From: Arcobacter sp. LC1
GTDB taxonomy: Bacteria > Campylobacterota > Campylobacteria > Campylobacterales > Arcobacteraceae
Direction: 5' to 3'
Assembly (NCBI GenBank): GCA_021378565.1
Contig: JAACJU010000001.1
Location: 227,458-291,457 of the forward strand
DNA: 64,000 nt
Part shown: positions 29,401 through 37,528 of the stretch, in pieces
Position numbering within the stretch: position 1 is the stretch's first letter
How the letters are laid out: the number at the start of each line of letters is the position of its first letter
The notes under the pieces: generated by a model
Databases searched by the model: none
Told to the model about the DNA's origin: nothing
Seen by the model: only the letters and a program-made list of their open reading frames with translations
Made by a program: the position numbers and the translations under genes

Positions 29401-29806
29401 TATTATAAGAGCTATCAACCTCAACACTGCCATAAACCTCTACTATCCACCTTTGAAACTTATATAAACATTGGTTAGCATATAGGCTATCTTTGCTAGT
29501 AATGACCTTAGAAGAGTGGGCAGCTTGATTTCCAATTTTTCTAATAAGATTTAATTCAGATATATATTCTTTGGGTAATAAATTTTGAAAATCTTTATTA
29601 TTAATCAATCCAAATATATCAAGTTCTTTTATAAGTGAAACATCTAAATCTTCATCAATTCTATATACAAATTTTACAGAGTTTTCCAATGCTTTTCTTG
29701 AATATATTGCAGAAACTTCAGGATCATCAATAATATTAACTTCAGATTTTATAGATTCATTTTGTAAGATTTTAAATTCATTTTTTAAAAATAAGAAATT
29801 ACTCAT
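26495..29806 (-). CDS. hsdR: Type I restriction enzyme subunit HsdR
   Basis: 1103 residues. A DUF4145-like N-terminal domain (about 20-110) and coiled coil (150-195) precede the nuclease domain, with GYADYVLWDDEDKPLAVIEAKR near 247-268 giving the D...ExK motif. The SF2 motor follows: MATGTGKTRVG near 380, IIDEAHRTI near 471, LGLTATPT near 493, and QMIGRGTRLCPN near 697. The long helical C-terminal region probably binds the methylase complex. An EcoEI-like layout. It follows the MNT-HsdS fusion by 11 bases and looks intact. Confidence 0.93.
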   Translation of the reverse strand: MSNFLFLKNEFKILQNESIKSEVNIIDDPEVSAIYSRKALENSVKFVYRIDEDLDVSLIKELDIFGLINNKDFQNLLPKEYISELNLIRKIGNQAAHSSKVITSKDSLYANQCLYKFQRWIVEVYGSVEVDSSYNTLVLAKDTKISSDTLNKQEVILQTTKQNVLGEENKQLQDELTKLKKSFSSQSANKKKTKRTKIIQVEDINEADTRKLLIDVELKEAGYKVDNFKKGKDIEYKLKLEDGKIGYADYVLWDDEDKPLAVIEAKRFSKDVSIGKHQASLYAQALKKEFNQDNILIFLTNGRVIQYTNGVYPLKEIHSIFPKYELIRALNKIQFIKNIKPTDKIVNSNITDREYQYRVIKSVLKNFEALKKRALLVMATGTGKTRVGISIVDILIRAKWINKILFLADRIELVKQAKTNFDLYLKETSVNLGLEKDLDNRMHFGTYETVHNLIKNEKYNSAYFDLIIIDEAHRTIYKKYKAIFEYFNSLILGLTATPTGEVHRNTYDFFDTSFEEPTDNYPLDRAIADNWLVNFRSYEIDLGIVQKGLVYADLSVDEKEEWEDKFDNEDDISSQEINKRIFNQDTNDKVLKHLKEYGLKIEEGNRIGKTIIFAKNIKHAQFIKERFDILYPKSYDEAQVIHSEISHVDSLIDNFKNASKNPQIAISVDMLDTGIDVPEIVNLVFFKQVKSKIKFWQMIGRGTRLCPNLFGDNEDKAYFNIFDFCNNFTYFGSNPNGKESRKTVSLKESLFLKRVNILRTVKNGTFKDTLLNTVRGQISNINIDEYFVKKNRAEIEELQSNKLEYITDELYKKIQTIAQYIEDNSEYQIQSFQMEVLNAEESILNKKSNRAYVDDINKRCFVLKSKVSSINAIKEKENIINDVINNKFDLKNSIDDLETVRLGIENLADISKEKNNTTVKTNFSDKILKIENLRSDSYIDKASIKTEIQKVLEEYIKKLHFIKKLEKTELITSTDIDNIEYHFHNMDKIIDDKLNDNEDFRNFIKSIINSSNKKVANNILDNFIAKSTYTQKQIEVMIEIKKTIQGKQFMNVHKSITNVRGFLTSDLHPISGYFGNLNENEQDGVLSAIELIEDLDKETIELI

Positions 29807-29817
29807 ATATTATCCCT

Positions 29818-31206
29818 TTAGCCTTGAAAACTTTTTTGAAGCAAGGCATCAAAATTGTATTGTAATTTATTAAGTTCTTGAATATATAGCTCTTTTTGCT
29901 CTTCTATTTTTTCTATTATTTTGGCGAATTTGTTTTGTAATACTGCTGGTGGATTTATTATATTAATATCTTTTAATTTTTGCGATGTAATACCTTGTAT
30001 TGTTGCACCTCGCTTAAAATTATTTAATACAACACTATAAAATTTAATAAAATAATAAATAAAAATTTGATTAAAATTATCTTCTATTTCTGTTAAAGAT
30101 ACAATATCTTGATTTGTACATAATTCATTTTTATTAATTGAAACTTTTCCAATACCCACTCTTGTACCAATAACAATTGAATTTCTAGGTATTATTTTAG
30201 TAGCACTCTTTAAAATTGCTTCGGTCGTTATAAAATCAACTGTATTAGTTTTATCTATATATAAACTTCCTAAAGAAACTGTTGTAATCCAAGGGATATT
30301 TCCTTTAAAAAAATCGTCATTTTCCCTTGAAGGAGTTCCACCTCCTTTCCAATTTCCAATAGTGCCAATTCTTAACATATTCCACTCCATAGGATTGACA
30401 ATAGGATCGCCAAACATATCAATAAAAATAGATTTTGAAAATTCATCAAGTTTAATAATAGATTCTTTTCTTAAATCAATAAGTTCTTGTGATTTATCTA
30501 GCAAAGTAGTTATTTGTTTTTGTTTTTTTAAAGAGGGTAATGGTATATCTATATTTTCAATATATTTTTTTGATATATTTTTTAATCCTGCACCCTTAAA
30601 ACCTTCTTCCAAAATATTTATATTTCCTGATAGATAGTGATAAATATATTTAATATCCATTGCATACTGCTGATTATTTTGAATTACATAACAATGGTCA
30701 GATGTAGAAAACTTACCATTATAATAATTAATATTTGCACTTCCACCATCACCTATAATTAAACTTTTACCCTCAAATATTGAAGAATTACTAAACTTTA
30801 ACTTGCCATTTCCTGATTTAAAAAATCTATATTTTCCATTTTTTAAACCTAAAGAAGCTTTCATTTTAGACTTTTTTAAAAATTCAAAACTGTCTTTCAA
30901 TTTAACTTTCTTGACAAAAAATAGCTTTTCATCTCTTAAGATATTATCTTTCAATTTATCATTAACTTTTTCAAAATGCACTATATCTATATTAAAAAGT
31001 ATAGGTAATTGATCAATTTCATATTTTAGCTTATTAAACTCTTTTTCACTCATTTGCACAGAGTAAACACAAATATCAATATCGCTTTTAGGGTTGCAAT
31101 CATGCCTAGCTCTTGAGCCAAATATCACCACTCTATCAATAAAATTAAACTGATTAAAAAATTCCTTTAGTTTTAAAGCCACTTGTTTTTCTATTTGATA
31201 TATCAT
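29818..31206 (-). CDS. MNT nucleotidyltransferase-HsdS fusion protein
   Basis: 462 residues. Residues 1-100 form a complete minimal nucleotidyltransferase: G30-S31-(10 residues)-D42-x-D44 and the third metal ligand D74 in NIDIVHFEK. The rest is a type I specificity subunit: recognition domain 1 about 107-225, spacer helices (IPLPSLKKQKQITTLLDKSQ) about 225-265, recognition domain 2 about 280-425 and a final helix. It overlaps the upstream HEPN gene by ATGA and precedes hsdR by 11 bases. MntA-type enzymes AMPylate a HEPN toxin tyrosine, so this links antitoxin chemistry to the DNA-recognition subunit. The single open frame shows no stop between the parts. Confidence 0.88.
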   Translation of the reverse strand: MIYQIEKQVALKLKEFFNQFNFIDRVVIFGSRARHDCNPKSDIDICVYSVQMSEKEFNKLKYEIDQLPILFNIDIVHFEKVNDKLKDNILRDEKLFFVKKVKLKDSFEFLKKSKMKASLGLKNGKYRFFKSGNGKLKFSNSSIFEGKSLIIGDGGSANINYYNGKFSTSDHCYVIQNNQQYAMDIKYIYHYLSGNINILEEGFKGAGLKNISKKYIENIDIPLPSLKKQKQITTLLDKSQELIDLRKESIIKLDEFSKSIFIDMFGDPIVNPMEWNMLRIGTIGNWKGGGTPSRENDDFFKGNIPWITTVSLGSLYIDKTNTVDFITTEAILKSATKIIPRNSIVIGTRVGIGKVSINKNELCTNQDIVSLTEIEDNFNQIFIYYFIKFYSVVLNNFKRGATIQGITSQKLKDINIINPPAVLQNKFAKIIEKIEEQKELYIQELNKLQYNFDALLQKSFQG

Positions 31207-31619
31207 TGTTCTTGGTAATCTTTTACAATACTATTATAAAAATTTTCAATAACAATTACATATGTTTCAATGATTCGCTCACCTAGTTTTTTTGCAAAAT
31301 CTTCATCGTATTCATGTGTTGTTTTATTTCTTTCTTCGTTCATATTAAACCAAGTATCATTATCTATAAAACCATATTCATGTGCTTTTTTAAAAAGCTT
31401 ATTTGCTGGCAAATCTGATATTTCACCTAAATATTCTAAATAAACTTTCATAAGTTTTTTAGATGTTTCATCACTACTTTCAAACCTTTTTATAATAAGC
31501 TCAAGATAATCTTCTTCATCATTTGTATCTAGTCTAGAATGATATTTTGCAATAGCAGATTTTAAACTTTTAATTCTTTTTTCTAGATTATTAATAGCTT
31601 CTTCTATTTTTACGCTCAT
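31203..31619 (-). CDS. HEPN-domain protein (HepT/HI0074-like), probable RNase toxin
   Basis: 138 helical residues with the HEPN motif R97-NKTT-H102-E-Y104 (Rx4HxY), in the context WFNMNEERNKTTHEYDE typical of the HI0074/nucleotidyltransferase-substrate-binding branch. Proteins with this motif are tRNA-cleaving toxins neutralised when MntA adds AMP to the motif tyrosine. The stop overlaps the MNT-HsdS start (ATGA) and its ATG overlaps the hsdM stop (ATGA), so it is translated between methylase and specificity subunit. All expected catalytic residues are present. The alternative is a non-toxic substrate-binding partner of the MNT domain. Confidence 0.85.
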   Translation of the reverse strand: MSVKIEEAINNLEKRIKSLKSAIAKYHSRLDTNDEEDYLELIIKRFESSDETSKKLMKVYLEYLGEISDLPANKLFKKAHEYGFIDNDTWFNMNEERNKTTHEYDEDFAKKLGERIIETYVIVIENFYNSIVKDYQEQ

Positions 31620-33070
31620 ATCATATCTCCTAGTTCATCTAGACCTTTTGATATTTTCATATTAATATCCTTTATGTTTTTTAAAATATTTTTAGGACTA
31701 TCATATTTAATAGTTTCATAGATTATATCTTTATACCTGTTTATGCTAAGGTCAAAATCATTTTTTTCTATCTCTTCTATTGCTACAAAAAAACTTTGCT
31801 CTGTTCTGTTTCTATTCTCTTCATTTTCAAGATTTTTAAACCTTTTTAAAATATCAGGTATATTTGAACCCTCACAAGCTGTTCTGTTGTCATTTAAGGT
31901 GTATCCATCATTATCCATATCGTAAAACCAAACTTTATCATTTTTATGTCCATTCGTTTTAGTAAATATCATAATAGCTGTACTTACACCAGCGTAAGGC
32001 TTAAATACTCCGCTTGGCATAGATATTATTGCATCTAACTGCTGGTTTGATACTAACTCTTTTCTTACCTCTTTATGTGCCTTTGTTGCACCAAAAAGTA
32101 CACCATCAGGGATAATAACGGCAGCTCTTCCTCCAATTTTTAAAGATTTTATAATCAATGATACAAATAATAGCTCAGTTTTCTTAGTCTTTGCAAGATC
32201 CAAAATAGACTTTGCAACTTCGTCAAAATCAAGTGAGCCTTTAAAGGGTGGATTTGCTAAGATAAGATTATATTTTTCTTCTTCATTTGAATTAAATCTT
32301 GCTAGGGCATCTTCGTTTAAAATACTTGCTTCGCTTATGCTATGAAGCATCATATTCATAGATGAAATCCTTGCCATAGAGACATCGAAATCATTTCCAT
32401 AAAACAAATTTTCAAAACCCTTAACTCCTAGGCTATTTAACACTTCAATTCTATTTGCTTTTATATATTCAATCGAATTAATTAAGAATCCAGCAGTACC
32501 ACAAGCGGGGTCATATATTTTAAAATCTTTATTTATTTCAATATCATTTAGTACCAGCTCAACCATCATTTTGATTATATGTCTTGGTGTTCTAAACTGT
32601 CCATTAGTTCCAGCAGATGAAAGCTTACTAAGCAAATATTCGTATAAATCCCCTTTAATATCTTTATCTTCAAGATTTAGTTCACTTACCATATCAACAA
32701 CTTTTTGAAGTAATTTAGCTGTTGGTATTAAAAAGCTTGCATCTTTCATATAGTGTGAAAAAGGGCTTTGTTTATCTGATAAATTCTTAATAAATTCAAA
32801 TACTTCATTTTGAAAAATACTATACATATCACTAGCACTATTTAGAGATAAAGTTTCCCATCGTAAATGTTGCTTGTCAGATGGAAATATATCCTGTAAA
32901 TCTTTATTGTTTCTTTTTTCTCTATCAATTTTAATTTGTGCAGTATCTAGACTTTTAATAAATATCAAATATGTGAACTGTTCGATCACAGTAAGTGGAT
33001 TTGATATACCGCCTGTCCAGAATGTTTCCCATATTTTATCTACTTTATTTTTTAATTCATTTGTTACCAT
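31616..33070 (-). CDS. hsdM: Type I restriction-modification DNA methyltransferase HsdM
   Basis: 484 residues. The N-terminal helical bundle is followed by GQFRTPRHIIKMMVELV, the AdoMet motif DPACGTAGF near 188 and the catalytic NPPF near 274. It is a different HsdM lineage from the one at 5.0-6.6 kb, judged by the divergent N terminus and flanks. First gene of hsdM-HEPN-(MNT-HsdS)-hsdR, with every junction overlapping or closely spaced. The upstream 273-base region separates it from a divergent membrane-protein gene and should hold both promoters. Confidence 0.92.
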   Translation of the reverse strand: MVTNELKNKVDKIWETFWTGGISNPLTVIEQFTYLIFIKSLDTAQIKIDREKRNNKDLQDIFPSDKQHLRWETLSLNSASDMYSIFQNEVFEFIKNLSDKQSPFSHYMKDASFLIPTAKLLQKVVDMVSELNLEDKDIKGDLYEYLLSKLSSAGTNGQFRTPRHIIKMMVELVLNDIEINKDFKIYDPACGTAGFLINSIEYIKANRIEVLNSLGVKGFENLFYGNDFDVSMARISSMNMMLHSISEASILNEDALARFNSNEEEKYNLILANPPFKGSLDFDEVAKSILDLAKTKKTELLFVSLIIKSLKIGGRAAVIIPDGVLFGATKAHKEVRKELVSNQQLDAIISMPSGVFKPYAGVSTAIMIFTKTNGHKNDKVWFYDMDNDGYTLNDNRTACEGSNIPDILKRFKNLENEENRNRTEQSFFVAIEEIEKNDFDLSINRYKDIIYETIKYDSPKNILKNIKDINMKISKGLDELGDMI

Positions 33071-33343
33071 TTAATATTTTCCATCTTTAGATTATTGTTA
33101 ACCATATTACTATATTATTTATTATTAATGTGTTAAGTAGAATATAACTTTATATATAAAATTCAATACAAAATTAATATTGATTATACTTGATTAAGTT
33201 TTATATAAAAAAGAACTAGACAAAAAATTTGTTCAATATCGATTTTTTATAGCATACTAATAATTAAGCTATTATGTAATAAGATAATTATATTAATTTA
33301 GATAAGTGATGATAATTTTTAATATACCTTTAAAGGATGAATT

Positions 33344-34558
33344 ATGTTTTTTGATAAAAAGCCCACAAAAAAAGAAATAGAAGAATATCTTTTCTCTATT
33401 AAAAATGTTTATAATGAAATAGGTGGATATTATGCTTTAGATGAAAAAGAAATAAATATAAAGGATAAAAGACAAAAACTTGGAACAATGATTCAAGATT
33501 TTTTAGATAGTAATCAAACTAAAATAGATAATAAAATTACTAAACTAGACAATTCTCATGCTGAGTCATTAAAATTTATAAAAAAAATAGAAACGATGGA
33601 TAGTATTTTATCAGAGCAATTTGATAATAAAACTAAGTATGAATTTCTCGCAGAATATTTAAATAATGAGGAATTAGAGGATATAAAAAATAAAGCACAA
33701 AATATGAAGGATGCTTGGAATAGTATATTTGGCGATAATAAAGATTTACATAAGGAATATGAAGATGCATGTAGCGATATTATAGATAGTTACAATAATT
33801 TATTTTCTGAAAAAAATGGCGAATCAAAAATAAATAAAATTGATAAAATCTTTAATGATTTACAAAATAAATATGAAATACTTTCTAAAGGAAAGGAAGA
33901 TGAGTCTGGCAAGATAACTAAATCATATTTTGACGAAATTAAAGAAAAAAGACAATTGTTTAATTCTCATACTGAAAAATTAAATATTTTTTATTCCAAA
34001 ATATTTGGGGCTAAAGACCAAAAAAGTTTAAATGGTGAGCTTGAAGATAGAATGGCAAAATTGGGAACTATAGAAGAAGAGGCAAAAAAAATTATAGGAC
34101 TATCTAGTATTGCAGGCTTAGCTGGAGGTTTTGTTGAAAGAGGGAAAAAAGCCAAAATAAATAAATTAGTTAGTGCATCTATCTTTATCGCTGTTCTAAT
34201 TTCACTTTTCTGTTTTAATATTTGGATATTACCAATTAAATTAGAAAATATTAGTTTAGATTATATTGCTATTAGAGTAATTGTAAATTCACCTTTTGTT
34301 TGGATAGCTATCGTTTCTAATATTAATTTAAATAAATATTCAAGATTAGAAGAAGAATATTCCCATAAAGAAGCATTAGCAAAATCATTCAATCAATATA
34401 AAAAAGAAATATCAGAGAATACAGTAGAAGACAGCGAAGAAATGCTAAAGGAATTATTACAAATTAATATAGAAGCTTTTAAGCTAAATCCAGCTGAAAC
34501 CATGAAACATGGAAAAAGCGATCTTCCAAATATTTTTTCTAAAAATAAAAAGTCATAG
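33344..34558 (+). CDS. Coiled-coil membrane protein of unknown function
   Basis: 404 residues. About 270 residues of charged, coiled-coil-like helices are followed by two hydrophobic segments at about 275-298 and 308-327, then a cytoplasmic helix RLEEEYSHKEALAKSFNQYKKEI. I recall similar tails in uncharacterised proteins of defence islands but cannot name the family. It is divergently placed from the RM operon with a good ribosome site (AAAGGATG), so it may be an accessory defence gene with its own promoter. No enzyme motif is visible. Confidence 0.6.
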   Translation: MFFDKKPTKKEIEEYLFSIKNVYNEIGGYYALDEKEINIKDKRQKLGTMIQDFLDSNQTKIDNKITKLDNSHAESLKFIKKIETMDSILSEQFDNKTKYEFLAEYLNNEELEDIKNKAQNMKDAWNSIFGDNKDLHKEYEDACSDIIDSYNNLFSEKNGESKINKIDKIFNDLQNKYEILSKGKEDESGKITKSYFDEIKEKRQLFNSHTEKLNIFYSKIFGAKDQKSLNGELEDRMAKLGTIEEEAKKIIGLSSIAGLAGGFVERGKKAKINKLVSASIFIAVLISLFCFNIWILPIKLENISLDYIAIRVIVNSPFVWIAIVSNINLNKYSRLEEEYSHKEALAKSFNQYKKEISENTVEDSEEMLKELLQINIEAFKLNPAETMKHGKSDLPNIFSKNKKS

Positions 34559-34644
34559 CTATAGCTTTAGCCTATTTTAGTTTAATTATTAGTTAGTTTT
34601 TTGGGAAAGCACAATAAATAGATAGCTATATTGTATTTTTTAGA

Positions 34645-34890
34645 AAGTGAAATCTAACTTTGTAAACCTAAAACCTAAATTTATTGGATAAAATATCTAG
34701 TAAAATTTAATAATTTTCATTATCCAATATTTTTTTTAAAAGAATCATAACTATAATTAACAAGCCAATTAAAAGACGGAACTTTTGCAGGCTTAAGATA
34801 TGAAGAAAATAAATCCAAAACAATACCGAAAGAGGTATTATAAAAAACTGTATTAAAACTATTTTGCAATGTTTAACAAAACTTGAGACC
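34645..34890. mobile_element. Terminal fragment of an older IS256-like copy
   Basis: Bases 34656-34710 resemble 34899-34955 (shared gtaaacct, acctaaatttatt and atatctagtaaa), a direct repeat of about 50 bp carrying the IS left end. The following bases (ggaacttttgcaggcttaagat) resemble the transposase start region after 35025 of the next copy. This looks like the truncated left end of a second insertion. Confidence 0.5.
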
Positions 34891-36273
34891 GTAAAACTAA
34901 AGTGTAAACCTTAAGACCTAAATTTATTAGATAGAATATCTAGTAAATTAATTTAAAGGATTTGCATTATGGCAATATTAAATTTAGAAGAATTAGGCAA
35001 ATTCAACAACCCAAATATAAAAAGGTACTTTTACAGGTTTAGAGTCACTTGAGAATGAGTTTAAAACAATGCTAAAAGAAGTGCTACAAGTTACTTCACA
35101 AGTTGAATTAACTTCACACTTAGGCTATGAAAAGAACAAAATCTCAGACAATGTAAACTTAAAAAATGGATACAACAAAAAGAAACTGGGCTCTAAACAT
35201 GATCAAGTAGATCTAGAAATACCAAAAGAAGCAGATTCTGGCTTTGAACCGCTCTTTTAATAAATCCAATCAAAAAAGAGAAACCATATTAGAAGAAAAC
35301 GAAGAACTTGTAGTTTTAATATAAGCCAAGGTGCGAGTGAGCAGATTTCAATTATATCTTATGAATTATCAATTGAAACTATTTCAAATATGACAAATAA
35401 AGTATTAGAATTAGCTAAAGATTGGCAAAATAGAGCCTTAGAGCAAATGTACCCTATAATCTTTATGGACGCTAAATTCTTAAAATAAGAATAGACAGAG
35501 TTGTTAAAAATATAGCTGCATATATTATGTTAGGCATCACAGCAGAGGGAAACAAAGAGATTATAGGCATTCAGGACTGGCAAAATAATGAAACCTATAA
35601 ATATTGGCTATCTTTGCTTAATGAAATTAAGAATAGAGGTGTTGAAGATATTCTTATATTTGCGATTTGCAAGTGTGAACTCCGTTACACTCCATGATGG
35701 CTTAAATGGTTTCAATGAAGCAATTCAAGCTAAATATCTTAAAGCGGAGATTCAAAGATGCATATTCATCATGCACGCAGTAAATTCGTATACGCGAAAT
35801 AAGAAGTTCTTTAAAGTTTGTATCTTGGAAAGACAGAAAAGCAATAGCTAAAGATTTAAGAGCAGTTTATTGTGCCAACGGGGATGTACAAGCTCTAGAA
35901 AATCTAAATGAATTTCATAATATTTGGGGAAATAAATGTCCTAATATTAAACAAGCTTGGCTAAATCATTGGAGTGGATTATCATGCTTTTTAAATATCT
36001 TGAAGCTATTAAAAAGCATGATTTCACCACAAATCCTATGAAATCTTAAATTCCATAATCAAAAGAAAGACTAAAACTAAGGGCTCATTTCCTACTATAG
36101 AATCTGTTTTAAAATAATATATCTAGCCACACAGGACTTCAAAATAAATGGAAAAGCTCAAGTCAATAAATTGGTCTGAGATTTATCCATAGCTATATAT
36201 ACTTTTCAGCGATTTATGGAAAAATATACAATTAGCTAGAGGATATTGGTGGGTTTACACAGCTTAGTTTTAT
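34891..36273 (+). mobile_element. Decayed IS256-family insertion sequence
   Basis: The left end GTAAAACTAAAGTGTAAACC at 34891-34910 is matched by the inverted right end at 36252-36273 (reverse complement ATAAAACTAAGCTGTGTAAACC). Between them a broken mutator-type transposase is readable in pieces. About 1.4 kb, the usual IS256 size. Frameshifts and stops make it immobile. Confidence 0.75.
34969..36200 (+). pseudogene. IS256-family transposase, multiply frameshifted
   Basis: The frame starts at an ATG (MAILNLEELGKFNN), shifts near 35030, then reads SLENEFKTMLKEVLQ, LTSHLGYEKNK and NGYNKKKLG as in mutator transposases. A third piece reads KDWQNRALEQMYPIIFMDAKF and AAYIMLGITAEGNKEIIGI, including the first catalytic Asp (FMDA), then WLSLLNEIKNRGVEDILIF. 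Later parts are scattered over frames with many stops. It cannot make an active enzyme. Confidence 0.8.
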
Positions 36274-36276
36274 AGC

Positions 36277-36293
36277 CTCCTAAAAAATAGGAG
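36277..36293. terminator. Short hairpin after the IS remnant
   Basis: CTCCTA and TAGGAG form a perfect six-pair stem around five A residues, just outside the IS right end and about 60 bases beyond the stop of the minus-strand antitoxin-like gene. A weak terminator or part of the IS flank. Confidence 0.35.
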
Positions 36294-36353
36294 TTATAAG
36301 ATAAAAGTTTAACATATCAAAACATTCAACTGAATTGATACACTTATAGCAAA

Positions 36354-36656
36354 CTAAATTTCTATTTGTTTACTGGCTATTTGATGAATAAGTGAAGCTA
36401 TAAAAGTTTGGTATGGCAATCCTTTTTCAAGTGCCATACTTTTTATTTTTTCAACATCATTTTCAATTAGCTTCATAGTATAAGTTTTCTTTTTTGTTAG
36501 TTTATTAATAGTGTTAGTCGCTACTATCTTAGAATTAGCCATCTGTTTTTTAAATTCTTTGTTTTTGGTATCTTTTAAAGACACATAATTGTTGTTTTCA
36601 ATATCATTTAAAATTTGTAATTCTTCTTTGTCTAATTCATAGTTTAAATTATTCAT
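36354..36656 (-). CDS. Antitoxin-like protein (CopG/BrnA-type)
   Basis: 100 residues. The C terminus has MKLIENDVEKIKSMALEKGLPYQTFIASLIHQIASKQ, the signature of ribbon-helix-helix-type antitoxins in which a 'KGLPYQTLISSxLHKY' helix follows the strand. The N-terminal half is acidic and probably binds the toxin. It directly follows a small toxin-like gene (nine-base gap). Antitoxins of this class repress their own operon. Confidence 0.75.
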   Translation of the reverse strand: MNNLNYELDKEELQILNDIENNNYVSLKDTKNKEFKKQMANSKIVATNTINKLTKKKTYTMKLIENDVEKIKSMALEKGLPYQTFIASLIHQIASKQIEI

Positions 36657-36665
36657 ATTATATCC

Positions 36666-36857
36666 TTAATTGTTAAAATATATTTTTTGGTGTTTTCTGC
36701 TTGGAAATGCTGTTTTTAAAAAAATACATTCTTTGTTTTCTATATAGGGAACAACCCACATATAATTGTTTATTTCTATGATAAAGCATTTCTGCTTATC
36801 AAAGTTAGAACTTGGATTAACTATAATATCTACAACTTTATCATTTTGTACTTGCAT
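36666..36857 (-). CDS. Toxin-like partner, apparently shortened at the N terminus
   Basis: 63 residues. IEINNYMWVVPYIENKECIFLKTAFPSRKHQKIY matches the C-terminal half of small toxins encoded with CopG/BrnA-like antitoxins. Family members I know carry about 35 more residues in front; here an in-frame TGA lies four codons upstream of the ATG and no ribosome site is evident, so the protein is probably truncated and may be inactive. Confidence 0.6.
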   Translation of the reverse strand: MQVQNDKVVDIIVNPSSNFDKQKCFIIEINNYMWVVPYIENKECIFLKTAFPSRKHQKIYFNN

Positions 36858-36870
36858 TTGAATAATTCAT

Positions 36871-37443
36871 TTAGCTTTCACCGCTTATATCAAATCCACT
36901 ATCAGCCCAAGAATATAGTTTTAAAATTTCAGAATAATCCAAACAATCTTCTAAATTTTCGATATTTTCCAAAGCATCTTGATAAGTAGCATATATATCA
37001 AAATCCTTAATAATACTTTCTAGTAGCTGTTGATAGTTTTTATAGTGATTTATCAATTTTTTAGAAACATGATAGTAATTTTGATTTATCAAATAAGTTA
37101 ATAATTGGCTATTAGCTCCATCTTCATCAGATTTGTAAAATTCTGAATCTACCATTGTTTTAAATATGTTTACATCTATATCTAATTCTTGCAATATAAA
37201 TAAATAATCTCCAACACTAAGCTCTATATCATGTTCGAAGTCTTCTGATACTGAATAAGCTACCTCTCGCATCTCTTGTAAACAAAAAATATTAAGCATG
37301 TAAAGGCAAATCTTATAATTAGTAGTCCGAGTATCATCAGTAATAGCTGTATAGGATATTTGCTGGTTAGTGTGTAACCAATCTATATCGTAATGCAAAT
37401 CAGTTTTTTTAAATATTTCTTCCATTTCTATTAATTGTTTCAT
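36871..37443 (-). CDS. Protein of unknown function
   Basis: 190 residues, acidic and helical, with many tyrosines and a C-terminal WADSGFDISGES tail. No signal peptide, membrane segment or motif is recognised. It lies 13 bases upstream of the toxin-like gene and runs the same way, so it may be co-transcribed with the toxin-antitoxin pair; whether it belongs to that module is unclear. Confidence 0.55.
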   Translation of the reverse strand: MKQLIEMEEIFKKTDLHYDIDWLHTNQQISYTAITDDTRTTNYKICLYMLNIFCLQEMREVAYSVSEDFEHDIELSVGDYLFILQELDIDVNIFKTMVDSEFYKSDEDGANSQLLTYLINQNYYHVSKKLINHYKNYQQLLESIIKDFDIYATYQDALENIENLEDCLDYSEILKLYSWADSGFDISGES

Positions 37444-37528
37444 TTTAACTTATTTCCCTTAACTTTTGATCTATCATATTCATAGCACCAGTATTTTTAA
37501 AAGAATTTTTATATCTTTAATTCACACT

